Assembly: GCA_035552155.1 (NCBI GenBank)
Contig: DASZLX010000028.1
Coordinates: 253,122-317,121, forward strand
Source of the DNA: DASXHY01 sp035552155
GTDB lineage: Bacteria; Verrucomicrobiota; Verrucomicrobiia; Limisphaerales; DASXHY01
Direction: 5' to 3'
DNA length: 64,000 nucleotides
The number at the start of each line of letters is the position of its first letter. Position 1 is the stretch's first letter. The notes below the pieces were generated by a model. The model had not been told where the DNA came from. It ran no database searches and saw only the letters and a program-made list of their open reading frames with translations. Position numbers and translations under genes: made by a program. Of this stretch, positions 17,966-26,341 are shown piece after piece.

Positions 17966-20900
17966 GTGACAGTGACTTTGGCCCGAACCACTTTGCTGCG
18001 CGGGATTGCCCTCTCCATCCCGGTGGTGTGTTGGATACTTCTGGCGGGATTCGCCCAGGCCGAGTCCGACGTGACCACCCTGCCGCAGGACCTCACCATG
18101 CGCACGTGGAACAAGCAGCAAGGCTTGCCGGATGATTCGGTCACCGCGATTCTGCAAAGCCGCGATGGATATCTTTGGGTCGGCACTTCCACCGCGCTGG
18201 CCCGGTTCGACGGCATGAAATTCACCCTCATGTCGCCGCAAAATTGGAAAACGAATGCCCCGCTCTCCATCACGGCGCTTTGCGAAGACTCGAAGGGTAA
18301 AATCTGGATCGGCACGCAGGACAACGGCCTGCTTTGCTACGAGAACAGCGTGGTCAAATGGTTTGCGCTTCGGCTCTCGGAGTCTTCGACCATCAACAGC
18401 ATCGCCGAGGATACCGACGGAGTTATTTGGGTGGGTACACCCTCCGGACTGGTGCGCCTCGAGGGCGGCAAAATTTCCAACCTAACCACCCGGGACGGCT
18501 TGCCGAATGATTTTGTCTCCAACGTCCACGTCGCGCGCTCCGGCGTGCTCTGGATCACCACCCGCAGCGGCATGTGCCAGTTCAAAAACGGACGCATCGA
18601 GCCCTACCCGTTTCAGACCGAGAGCCCGGGACGCAATCCGGAATCGCTCGGTGTCTATGAAGATCGCCGGGGAAAATTGTGGGCCTTCGGCGACACCTAC
18701 CTGGTCAATCTTACCGACAACAAACATCTCAACCATTTCGGCAGCGGCGACGCCACCCGCATCTGGAGCCTGTGCGAAGGCCGGAACGGCGAGCTGTGGA
18801 TCGGCACCAGCGGCAAGGGGTTGTATTGTTTTGCCGGAAATAATTTCGTTCCGGTCACCATCCACAATGGCGAACTGACCAGCGACGTGCGCGCGATTTG
18901 CGAGGATCGTCGGGGAGACCTCTGGCTCGGCACCTACGGCGACGGCTTGGTGCGCTTGCAACGTCGCAATACCCGCGTGGTCGACGCCAATGCCGGACTG
19001 CCCAATCGCCCGCCGGTCTGCCTGGCCATCAGCCCGCAAGGCCACGTGTGGATTGGCCTGGACCGCGCGGGCCTGTACGAAAGTGCCGGCGGCAGTTTCG
19101 AGCCGTCCACCAACGGAACCACGCCGGGCCTGCAAAACCTCGTGTCCACCATCTGCCTCACCGCCGATTCGAATCTGTGGGTAGGCACCCCGGGCGCCGG
19201 CCTGTTCTGCATCGCAAAACAAAAGTGCATGCACCTCACCACTGCCGACGGCCTTTCCGACAACGACATTTTGTCGCTCGCCACCGATTCCGAAGGCACG
19301 CTCTGGATCGGCACGGCGGCCCGCTTGCAGCGGATGGCCAACGGCCTCATTGCCAGCTTCGGCGCGGCCGAGGGCCTTCCGCGGGAGCGCGTCACCGCGA
19401 TCGCGGCCCGCCGCGGCGGTGGCGTCTGGCTTGGTTTCGAGAACGGCGCGGTTTACCGCGAAAATCTCGGCGAGTTCCGCCGCGTTTCGCCTCCGAGCGC
19501 CGTTCAAAGCAAACCTATTCGCGCCTTGTGCGAAGATTCCACCGGACACCTCTGGATAGGCGCGGAGAACGGACGCCTGGGCTGCGTCATCGGCAACCGC
19601 TTCCTCGCCGTGGACCTGCCTGCCGGAGCGGAGGATAAATCCATTCTTGGCATCATCGCCGCCCAGGATGGCGACATGTGGTTCGGGACCGAACGCTCGG
19701 TTTATTCCCTGGCCCAAAAGGAACTTGCCCTTTGGAGTCCGCCCCAGCCGCCACCGAAGGCGCAGCGGATTTTCCGCGCGGATTCCGTGCCGAAAGTGGC
19801 CACTACCTACGGCTGGCCGCGCGCGGTTCAGGCTCCCAACGGAACGCTTTGGTTCGCCACCGACGGCGGGTTGATAACGATTGATTCGAGCGCCCCCGTG
19901 GCTGACAACCAGGCCCCGCCGGTTTTGATCGAGCAGGTTTTGGTCAATGACAAGCCGTTGCCGGGCAAGCTGCCGGAGACGCCCCTGCAAATCTCCGAAT
20001 ACAAACTGGATATCCACTACACGGCCATCGATTTGTCCGCCCCGGAAAAAATCAGGTTTCGCCATCGCCTCGACGGCGTCGATTCCGACTGGGTTCTGGA
20101 CAACGAACCCAAAGTGAACTACGGGCGCCTGCCCTACGGCGCATATACCTTCCGAGTCCAGGCCGGCAACCCCGACCAAACGTGGTTCGACAATGGCGCC
20201 TCCTTCAGTTTCGTCATCCCCACTCCCCTCTGGCGCACCGAATGGGCGGTGACCGCTTATATCATAACGGGTTTGCTTCTCGCGGGTGGCCTCGTCCGCC
20301 TAATTCTGACCCGCCGCTATCAGCGCGGCCTTGAGGCGCTTGCAGCTCAACGCGCCATGGAACGCGAACGCATGCGCATCGCCCGCGACATGCACGACGA
20401 AATTGGTTCCAAGCTGACCAAGATTTCCTTCATGACCGAACGCGCCAAACGCGAATTGCAGGGCCAGGAACCGGTTGCCCGCAAGCTCGAAGCCATCGCG
20501 GGAACCTCCCGCGATTTGTTGCAGACGCTGGATGAAATCGTCTGGGCGGTCAATCCGCACAATGACACGCTCGAGCACCTCGCCGCCTACCTCGGCCAAT
20601 ACGCCACCGAATATCTGCAAAACACCGCCGTCGAATGCGAACTGCACATCCCGCGCGGGTTGCCGCACTGCCCGTTTTCCGCCGAGGCGCGCCACAATTT
20701 GTTCCTCGCCTTCGAGGAGTCGCTCAATAACGCCCTCAAACACGGGCGCCCCACGCGCATTCGCGTGCACATGCAGCTCGCGCCCGGACGCTTTGAAATT
20801 TTCATCGAGGACAATGGGCGCGGTTTCGAACTGCAGCCGGAACCAGCCCTTTCCGCCGCCGTTTCCGGACGCGCCGGAAATGGATTGCAAAACATGCGCC

Positions 20901-21025
20901 AGAGACTTGCCATCCTCGACGGACAATGCACCATCACCAGCCGCCTCGGACACGGCACCACCGTCAAGCTAAGTGTCCCACTAGCGCCGGAAATCGCGGC
21001 CAAACCAGATGCCGTCAAATCATGA
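17966..21025 (+). CDS. Propeller-sensor histidine kinase (reg_prop/Y_Y_Y, NarL-type)
   Basis: The start is set at GTG 17966 (1,019 residues) because the earlier frame overlaps the galM terminator; GTG 17972 is also possible. A signal segment (IALSIPVVCWILLAGFAQAES) leads to a periplasmic sensor of ~14 two-component-regulator propeller repeats (DGxLWVGTxxGLxR type; ~40-640) and a Y_Y_Y domain (~660-745). One membrane helix (~761-783) is followed by a HisKA_3 dimerisation domain with phospho-acceptor His810 (ARDMHDEIGSKL) and an ATPase domain (EESLNNALKHG, DNGRGF, GNGLQNM). This resembles the periplasmic half of hybrid glycan sensors of Bacteroidetes, but here the regulator is a separate protein. 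Its stop overlaps the next start (ATGA). The ligand is probably an oligosaccharide released by the linked enzymes. Confidence 0.92.
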   Translation: MTVTLARTTLLRGIALSIPVVCWILLAGFAQAESDVTTLPQDLTMRTWNKQQGLPDDSVTAILQSRDGYLWVGTSTALARFDGMKFTLMSPQNWKTNAPLSITALCEDSKGKIWIGTQDNGLLCYENSVVKWFALRLSESSTINSIAEDTDGVIWVGTPSGLVRLEGGKISNLTTRDGLPNDFVSNVHVARSGVLWITTRSGMCQFKNGRIEPYPFQTESPGRNPESLGVYEDRRGKLWAFGDTYLVNLTDNKHLNHFGSGDATRIWSLCEGRNGELWIGTSGKGLYCFAGNNFVPVTIHNGELTSDVRAICEDRRGDLWLGTYGDGLVRLQRRNTRVVDANAGLPNRPPVCLAISPQGHVWIGLDRAGLYESAGGSFEPSTNGTTPGLQNLVSTICLTADSNLWVGTPGAGLFCIAKQKCMHLTTADGLSDNDILSLATDSEGTLWIGTAARLQRMANGLIASFGAAEGLPRERVTAIAARRGGGVWLGFENGAVYRENLGEFRRVSPPSAVQSKPIRALCEDSTGHLWIGAENGRLGCVIGNRFLAVDLPAGAEDKSILGIIAAQDGDMWFGTERSVYSLAQKELALWSPPQPPPKAQRIFRADSVPKVATTYGWPRAVQAPNGTLWFATDGGLITIDSSAPVADNQAPPVLIEQVLVNDKPLPGKLPETPLQISEYKLDIHYTAIDLSAPEKIRFRHRLDGVDSDWVLDNEPKVNYGRLPYGAYTFRVQAGNPDQTWFDNGASFSFVIPTPLWRTEWAVTAYIITGLLLAGGLVRLILTRRYQRGLEALAAQRAMERERMRIARDMHDEIGSKLTKISFMTERAKRELQGQEPVARKLEAIAGTSRDLLQTLDEIVWAVNPHNDTLEHLAAYLGQYATEYLQNTAVECELHIPRGLPHCPFSAEARHNLFLAFEESLNNALKHGRPTRIRVHMQLAPGRFEIFIEDNGRGFELQPEPALSAAVSGRAGNGLQNMRQRLAILDGQCTITSRLGHGTTVKLSVPLAPEIAAKPDAVKS

Positions 21026-21657
21026 ACAAGCCCATTCGAGTTTCCATTGTCGATGACGAAGTGGACCTGCGCGAGAACATCGCCGGTTACGTGGACGCCG
21101 CCAAAGGCTTCCAATGCGTGAGCGTCCACAGCAGCGCCGAAGAAGCGCTCGCGCATTTGCCGAAAGAAAAACCGGATGTCGTCCTGATGGACATCAACCT
21201 CGGCGGCATGAGCGGCATCGAGTGCGTCCTCCAATTGAAACCGTTGATGCGCGACACCCAGGTGGTGATGCTCACGGTGTTCGAAGATACGGAAAAAATT
21301 TTCAGCGCCCTCGCCGCCGGCGCGAGCGGCTACTTGTTGAAACGCATGCCGCCGGAAAAATTGCTCGACGCCATCCGCGAAGTCCATGAAGGCGGCTCGC
21401 CAATGTCCGCGCCCATCGCGCGCAAAGTCGTGCAGTCGCTCCAGACCCATCGCCCGCCTGGTGTCGATGAAACCGCCGAATTGTCGCCGCGCGAGCGCGA
21501 AGTGCTGGACGGCCTGGCGGAAGGCCAGGCTTACAAACAAATCGCCGAGAAACTCAACGTCAGCATCCACACTGTCCGCAATTACATCCGCCGCATTTAC
21601 GAAAAACTGCACGTGCGCACGTCCGCCGAGGCGGTCGCAAAATATCTTCGCCATTGA
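21022..21657 (+). CDS. NarL/FixJ-family response regulator
   Basis: 211 residues. The receiver domain carries Asp11-Asp12, phospho-acceptor Asp57 (VVLMDINLGG), Thr85 (MLTVFED) and Lys107 (GYLLKRMPP). A LuxR-type helix-turn-helix sits at ~148-208 (LSPREREVLDGLAEGQAYKQ, then IHTVRNYIRRIYEKL). It should be phosphorylated by the kinase encoded just before it and act as a DNA-binding activator. Its ATG overlaps the kinase stop by 4 bases, and its own stop overlaps the TTG start of the GH2 gene. The obvious candidate targets are the glycan-degrading genes in this window. Confidence 0.95.
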   Translation: MNKPIRVSIVDDEVDLRENIAGYVDAAKGFQCVSVHSSAEEALAHLPKEKPDVVLMDINLGGMSGIECVLQLKPLMRDTQVVMLTVFEDTEKIFSALAAGASGYLLKRMPPEKLLDAIREVHEGGSPMSAPIARKVVQSLQTHRPPGVDETAELSPREREVLDGLAEGQAYKQIAEKLNVSIHTVRNYIRRIYEKLHVRTSAEAVAKYLRH

Positions 21658-23900
21658 AACTCGCCGCCTTTTTCCTCAGTTCCCTGCTACTGATCCCCCG
21701 CCTCGCGCCGGCTGAGGACGCCCCCGCTCCCTGGCATCCCCCGGCCGGGTCATTGATGACCCGCTGGGCGGCGGAGGTCAACCCCACCAACGCCCACCCG
21801 GAATACCCGCGCCCGCAACTCGTCCGGCCCGATTGGCTGAACCTCAATGGACTTTGGAAATACGCCATTCAATCGATCGGCATCGAGGCTCCGGCCACGA
21901 ATTATGAAGGGGATATTTTGGTGCCGTTCCCCATCGAGTCGGCGCTCTCTGGTGTCCGGCGTCCCCTGGATGAAATAAGCACTCTCTGGTATCACCGCCA
22001 GTTCGCGGTTCCGGAAAGCTGGCGCGACAAACGCGTGCGATTGCATTTTGGCGCCGTGGACTGGCAGACGCGCGTGCTCATCAACGGCCACGAAGTCGGC
22101 CGGCATCGCGGCGGCTATGACGCCTTCACTTTCGACATCACCGATTATCTCAAATGGACCGGGAACGAGGAAATTTCGGTGGCTGTCTTTGATCCAACCG
22201 AAGGGGACCAGCCGCGCGGCAAGCAATCCCGCAAACCGGAAGGCATCTTCTACACGCCCACCTCGGGCATCTGGCAAACCGTGTGGCTCGAACCGGTCCC
22301 GAAGGTGTGCATCGACGGCCTGCAAATGACTCCCGACCTGGACACGGAAAGTCTTCGGTTGAACGTCGCCGCCAACAGTCTTTCACCGTCGCTGAAAATT
22401 GAAGTCGTCGCCTACACCAATGGGCAGGAAGCCGCGCGCGCCACGGGCCCCGCGAACACTGAAATCATTCTGCCCGTTCAATCGTCGCATCTGTGGTCGC
22501 CCGACGATCCATTTCTCTATGATCTGCGGGTGACCTTGCTGGATGCGGACAAGCCGCTGGATTCCGTCTCAAGTTATTTTGGGATGCGAAAAATTGCTTT
22601 GCGCAAGGATGCCAACGGCGTCACGCGCATGGCGCTGAACAATCAGTTCGTTTTTCAAATCGGCGCGCTCGACCAGGGGTTCTGGCCGGATGGAATTTAC
22701 ACCGCCCCCACGGACGAAGCGCTGCGCTATGACATCGAATTCCTCAAGCGGTCAGGTTTCAACCTGGCCCGCAAACACGTCAAAGTTGAGCCGGACCGAT
22801 GGTATTACTGGTGCGACAAGCTGGGTTTACTCGTCTGGCAGGACATGCCGAGCGCCTACAACACGACGCCGGAAGGACGCACCCAGTTCGAAGTCGAATT
22901 GCAACGGATGATCGAAGGCCGGCGCAATCATCCTTCCATCATCATGTGGATTCTTTTCAACGAAGGTTGGGGTCAATACGACACCGAGCGCCTCACCGGC
23001 TGGCTGAAATCCCTCGACCCCTCGCGCCTGGTGGACAACGCCAGCGGCTGGACGGACAAACACGTGGGCGATGTCCTCGACATTCACAGTTATCCCGGCC
23101 CGGACGCGCCTCCACGAGAAACGGGCCGCGCCGCGGTGGTCGGAGAATTTGGCGGGCTCGGCCTGGGGCTTGAAGGGCACATGTGGTCCACGAATTTTTG
23201 GGGCTACCTTCGGATGACCAATTCGGAAGCGCTGGCTGAACGCGGCAGCGGATTGCTGGAGCGGCTCCGCATCCTGCGCGATTCCTTCGGCCTGAGCGGC
23301 GCGGTTTATACTCAAACTGCCGATGTAGAAACCGAGTGCAACGGACTGCTCACTTATGATCGTACGAGGGCAAAAATCGATCCGACGGTGCTGGCGGCTG
23401 CCATCCGCAGCGGACGCGCCAAACAATTTCGGGCCCTGGTTCCCAACGCGCTTCAAGCTCGAGTGGTCTGGAAATATACCACCAATCAACCGCCGGATGA
23501 CTGGGCAAAGCCCGACTTCGACGATTCCAAATGGAGCGAAGGTATCGGCGGCTTCGGAACCGAACAAACCCCCGGAACAGTCGTGCACACCACCTGGAAC
23601 ACGAGCGATATCTGGCTGCGGCGGCAATTTACCTTGAACAAGGCAGACCTGACCGGCGCGCAAATTCAGATTCACCACGATGAAGGCGCGGAAATTTATT
23701 TCAATGGAGTGCTGGCGGCGCAGGAACCGGGCTTCATCACCTCTTACGAAGAGATTCAGCCCTCGGATAAGTCATTGGCAGTGCTGCAAAATGGCACGAA
23801 CGTCATGGCCGTCCATTGCCACCAAACCAGCGGCGGCCAATATATCGACGTCGGCATCACCACGCCGCAACCTCCCGCTAAAACGGAATCACGGCCATAG
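21654..23900 (+). CDS. Secreted GH2 family beta-glycosidase with C-terminal accessory module
   Basis: The start is TTG at 21654 (748 residues), overlapping the regulator stop. It is supported by the signal peptide directly after it (MKLAAFFLSSLLLIPRLAPAED). GH2 domains follow: jelly roll (~40-215), Ig-like domain and TIM barrel (~320-590). The acid/base is Glu437 in LFNEGWGQYD and the nucleophile is Glu498 in VGEFGGLG. The family includes beta-galactosidases, glucuronidases and mannosidases; the exact sugar cannot be read here. Residues ~603-738 are a distinct module (WKYTTNQPPDDW ... GGFGTEQTPGT ... IHHDEGAEIYFNGVLA ... GGQYIDVG) shared with two other proteins at this locus. The catalytic part is close to the N-terminal third of the GH2-GH127 fusion (both have WLNLNG and DQGFWPDGIYTAPTD). 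It is translationally coupled to its likely regulator. Confidence 0.9.
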   Translation: MKLAAFFLSSLLLIPRLAPAEDAPAPWHPPAGSLMTRWAAEVNPTNAHPEYPRPQLVRPDWLNLNGLWKYAIQSIGIEAPATNYEGDILVPFPIESALSGVRRPLDEISTLWYHRQFAVPESWRDKRVRLHFGAVDWQTRVLINGHEVGRHRGGYDAFTFDITDYLKWTGNEEISVAVFDPTEGDQPRGKQSRKPEGIFYTPTSGIWQTVWLEPVPKVCIDGLQMTPDLDTESLRLNVAANSLSPSLKIEVVAYTNGQEAARATGPANTEIILPVQSSHLWSPDDPFLYDLRVTLLDADKPLDSVSSYFGMRKIALRKDANGVTRMALNNQFVFQIGALDQGFWPDGIYTAPTDEALRYDIEFLKRSGFNLARKHVKVEPDRWYYWCDKLGLLVWQDMPSAYNTTPEGRTQFEVELQRMIEGRRNHPSIIMWILFNEGWGQYDTERLTGWLKSLDPSRLVDNASGWTDKHVGDVLDIHSYPGPDAPPRETGRAAVVGEFGGLGLGLEGHMWSTNFWGYLRMTNSEALAERGSGLLERLRILRDSFGLSGAVYTQTADVETECNGLLTYDRTRAKIDPTVLAAAIRSGRAKQFRALVPNALQARVVWKYTTNQPPDDWAKPDFDDSKWSEGIGGFGTEQTPGTVVHTTWNTSDIWLRRQFTLNKADLTGAQIQIHHDEGAEIYFNGVLAAQEPGFITSYEEIQPSDKSLAVLQNGTNVMAVHCHQTSGGQYIDVGITTPQPPAKTESRP

Positions 23901-23999
23901 CCCGGGAGCGCCGGCGTCCCGCTGGCCAGACGCTAAGAAATATAAAAAGGGGAACGGAACAACACAAAAGCTTTGCGTCTTTGCGTTAAAACAGGCGGT
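23901..23999. repeat. Short gap between convergent genes with a dispersed-type string
   Basis: The 99-bp gap holds GGGAGCGCCGGCGTCCC, a GC-rich palindrome-like string, and CTTTGCGTCTTTGCGTTAAA at 23971-23990. The latter resembles short intergenic repeats common in several bacterial phyla (from memory). No terminator with a T-tract is clear. Confidence 0.3.
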
Positions 24000-26201
24000 T
24001 TAAAATCCGACCACCAATACCCGCGGCCTGGCTTCATTGGCAAAACGAATCCAGACCAGCTTGTCCTTCCCGGAATACTCGACATCCTTCACCGGTTCGC
24101 CGTCCAATGTGATGGCACGCGGCAGCTCCTTCGCGCCTTGCAACAAAACCACCGCCGGCGTGTCTCCCACGCCCTCCACGGCCAGCGACATCAATTTCTT
24201 ATCGCGTTGCGTGACCAACGTTTTGCAGGCCGACGCCAGCACCCCGGGCTGCGACTCCGCTTTCCATTCCAGGTCGCGAAGCAGGTAGCGCCCGCCCGGT
24301 TCAATGCGAATCTCCGTCTGCACTCGCAATTGCGCATCAAACAAATTCACGAACCAGCCGCGGAGAATGTTGGTCGCGCCCGGAATCGATTCATCCAATC
24401 CCGCCGCGACGACATAAGGGCCGCGCCGAAGCAAAAGATAATTGGTTTCGCGCCATTTCAATTTCGCCTCGCCCGCCGCCCGGCGGACTAATGATTCCAC
24501 GCGCTCCGGACCGGATGATTCGCGCGCGAGTTTTGCGGGATTCTCGCGCGACCAAATCACCTTTCCTTTGCCAAAACGCCATTCGCTTTCGCCCTTCGAA
24601 TCGTCCGCGTCATTCTTGAAACCGAGTTGTTCGAAAAGGTGCTCGCGCGGAGTCCGGTACTTCAAGCCGTTGCTGTTCCACCACTCGCGAACGGAATTGA
24701 AAGGATCGGAATCATCATCGCACATCACCAGCACCCCGCCGCTTTTCACCCATTGCGCCAATTGCGTGTGGACCTCCGGCGTCAGCGGTTTCATTCCCTG
24801 GTACGTGAGCAAAAGGACTTTGAATCCGTCGAGATAGTGCGGCACGGTCACATTTTCCAATTGCACGGGCGTGACCGGGATGCCCCGTTTGAGCAGCGGC
24901 ATCGCGAGGCCGTAAAAATGGCCCATGTGCGAATCGCTGGGCGCCGGATCGCCGCGCTCGAACATCAAAGAATCGCTCACCATCACGCCGATGTCGCGCG
25001 TGCCGCAATCCCATTCCACTCGGCTCTGCTTCATGTCATTCAGCGCGTTCATCACGGTCTGCAATTCCGTCGCGTAAGCGGGCGGTATTCCTTTCCGATC
25101 CTCCGGCCTCGCCGATTTGGGATAATGGCCGTTGAAAATGCGCTCCGGCCAGGGTGCCACTTCAAACTGCCAAACCTCCGGCTGAAACAACGACGCCACC
25201 AGTGTGCATTCCCAATTGCGTTGGTAATCCGCCCAGTCATGGTCCGGATTGTCCTCGATCGGGTCATTCAAATACCACACGCCCCGCCCCGTGGCGCGCA
25301 CGAGATTTTGCATCGCGCCGTATTCCAGAAAGGCGGTCTCGAACGTCCGCTCCTTCAACTTCCCGCCGTACATATTCGGCGTGCGCGAAGTGCCGGTCCA
25401 GACCTGCGCGATGTATCCATCGCAACCCTTCAACCGCGCCAGGCTCGATTCCGGGCTCACGATGCTCCAATGCGCGTAGTTCAACAGGCTGTGCGTCGGC
25501 ACATAGCAGCGGACTTTGCGCCCGGTGCGCGCGTTGTATTCCTGCACGTAATCAAAAACCTGCTGCAAGGCGCGGCGATACAAAAAATATTTCAACTTGG
25601 ACGCCCGCCATTGCGCATCGATGGAACTGTGCGGCGCCTGCCACGGCTCGCCGTAATAATTTTGCCATTCGCGCTTGAACCCTTCCGAGTAACCGCTGCT
25701 GACCCAAAATTCCGGTTCTTCGAGATGAATCGCTTCCGCGCCGGCATCGAGCGCGCGTTGCACGCCGACGCAAAGGAACTTCCCGTAATTCGTGCCGGGG
25801 CACATATAATAAACGTCGCCGCCGTGGCTGCGTTTCTCACCGTCGCGGGAAGTTTGCGCCTCGTCTTCGTGATTGATGCCGTCGAACCGCCCATAAAGAT
25901 AATCCTGGTAACTTCCCCAGGAAACGCCGGTCATGACATGGATGCGATAACCGCGTTGGCGCCACGTTTCAATGCGCGACGGCAGGTTCGTGCCGATGCC
26001 GTAACAGATCGCCACGTCCGAGCGCAAATTGCCGTGCGGACTCCAGGCGGCGCCTGTCTGGAAACAGGTGCGTTCCAGCGCCTGGTCCAGGTCGGCCGGA
26101 AACGGTGGCGGATTTTCGCCCCTCGAAAACGAAGGACTGCACGCCAGGGCGAACAGGAACATCATTCGAAAGAAAGCAGATGGGCACAGGTAAGTTTTCA
26201 T
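24000..26201 (-). CDS. Secreted putative TIM-barrel glycoside hydrolase, family uncertain
   Basis: The start is taken at ATG 26201 (733 residues), beginning a signal peptide (MKTYLCPSAFFRMMFLFAL) with AAAGGA about 13 bases upstream; the frame is open further to 26366. Residues ~35-430 look like a TIM barrel: GYRIHVMTGVSWGSYQDYL, then AGAEAIHLEEPEFWVSSGYS with acidic residues in a position common for hydrolases, then GRKVRCYVPTH and CDGYIAQVWTGTS. Residues ~450-600 resemble the beta-galactosidase trimerisation/GATase-like domain (GVMVSDSLMFERGD ... DGFKVLLLTYQG ... QWVKSGGVLVMCDD). A beta domain closes the protein. I cannot assign it to a numbered family. It is the last gene of the minus-strand run, 140 bases after the GH127 gene. 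Confidence 0.7.
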   Translation of the reverse strand: MKTYLCPSAFFRMMFLFALACSPSFSRGENPPPFPADLDQALERTCFQTGAAWSPHGNLRSDVAICYGIGTNLPSRIETWRQRGYRIHVMTGVSWGSYQDYLYGRFDGINHEDEAQTSRDGEKRSHGGDVYYMCPGTNYGKFLCVGVQRALDAGAEAIHLEEPEFWVSSGYSEGFKREWQNYYGEPWQAPHSSIDAQWRASKLKYFLYRRALQQVFDYVQEYNARTGRKVRCYVPTHSLLNYAHWSIVSPESSLARLKGCDGYIAQVWTGTSRTPNMYGGKLKERTFETAFLEYGAMQNLVRATGRGVWYLNDPIEDNPDHDWADYQRNWECTLVASLFQPEVWQFEVAPWPERIFNGHYPKSARPEDRKGIPPAYATELQTVMNALNDMKQSRVEWDCGTRDIGVMVSDSLMFERGDPAPSDSHMGHFYGLAMPLLKRGIPVTPVQLENVTVPHYLDGFKVLLLTYQGMKPLTPEVHTQLAQWVKSGGVLVMCDDDSDPFNSVREWWNSNGLKYRTPREHLFEQLGFKNDADDSKGESEWRFGKGKVIWSRENPAKLARESSGPERVESLVRRAAGEAKLKWRETNYLLLRRGPYVVAAGLDESIPGATNILRGWFVNLFDAQLRVQTEIRIEPGGRYLLRDLEWKAESQPGVLASACKTLVTQRDKKLMSLAVEGVGDTPAVVLLQGAKELPRAITLDGEPVKDVEYSGKDKLVWIRFANEARPRVLVVGF

Positions 26202-26341
26202 GCAGAAATAATTTCCTTTGAGAAAAAAAGACGGAGCATGTGTACGAGTGTTGTCTTTGGCGAAGCGCATCGCAATTTGTATTTTCGCCGTCTCATGCAG
26301 CCGGTTCGGCGCGATCGCGGCCAACTCCCAACCGGTGGAAC

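Noticed and set aside
18482..20179. A 565-codon minus-strand open frame opposite the propeller kinase
   Set aside because: Shadow of the kinase repeats; no start context and no recognisable family.
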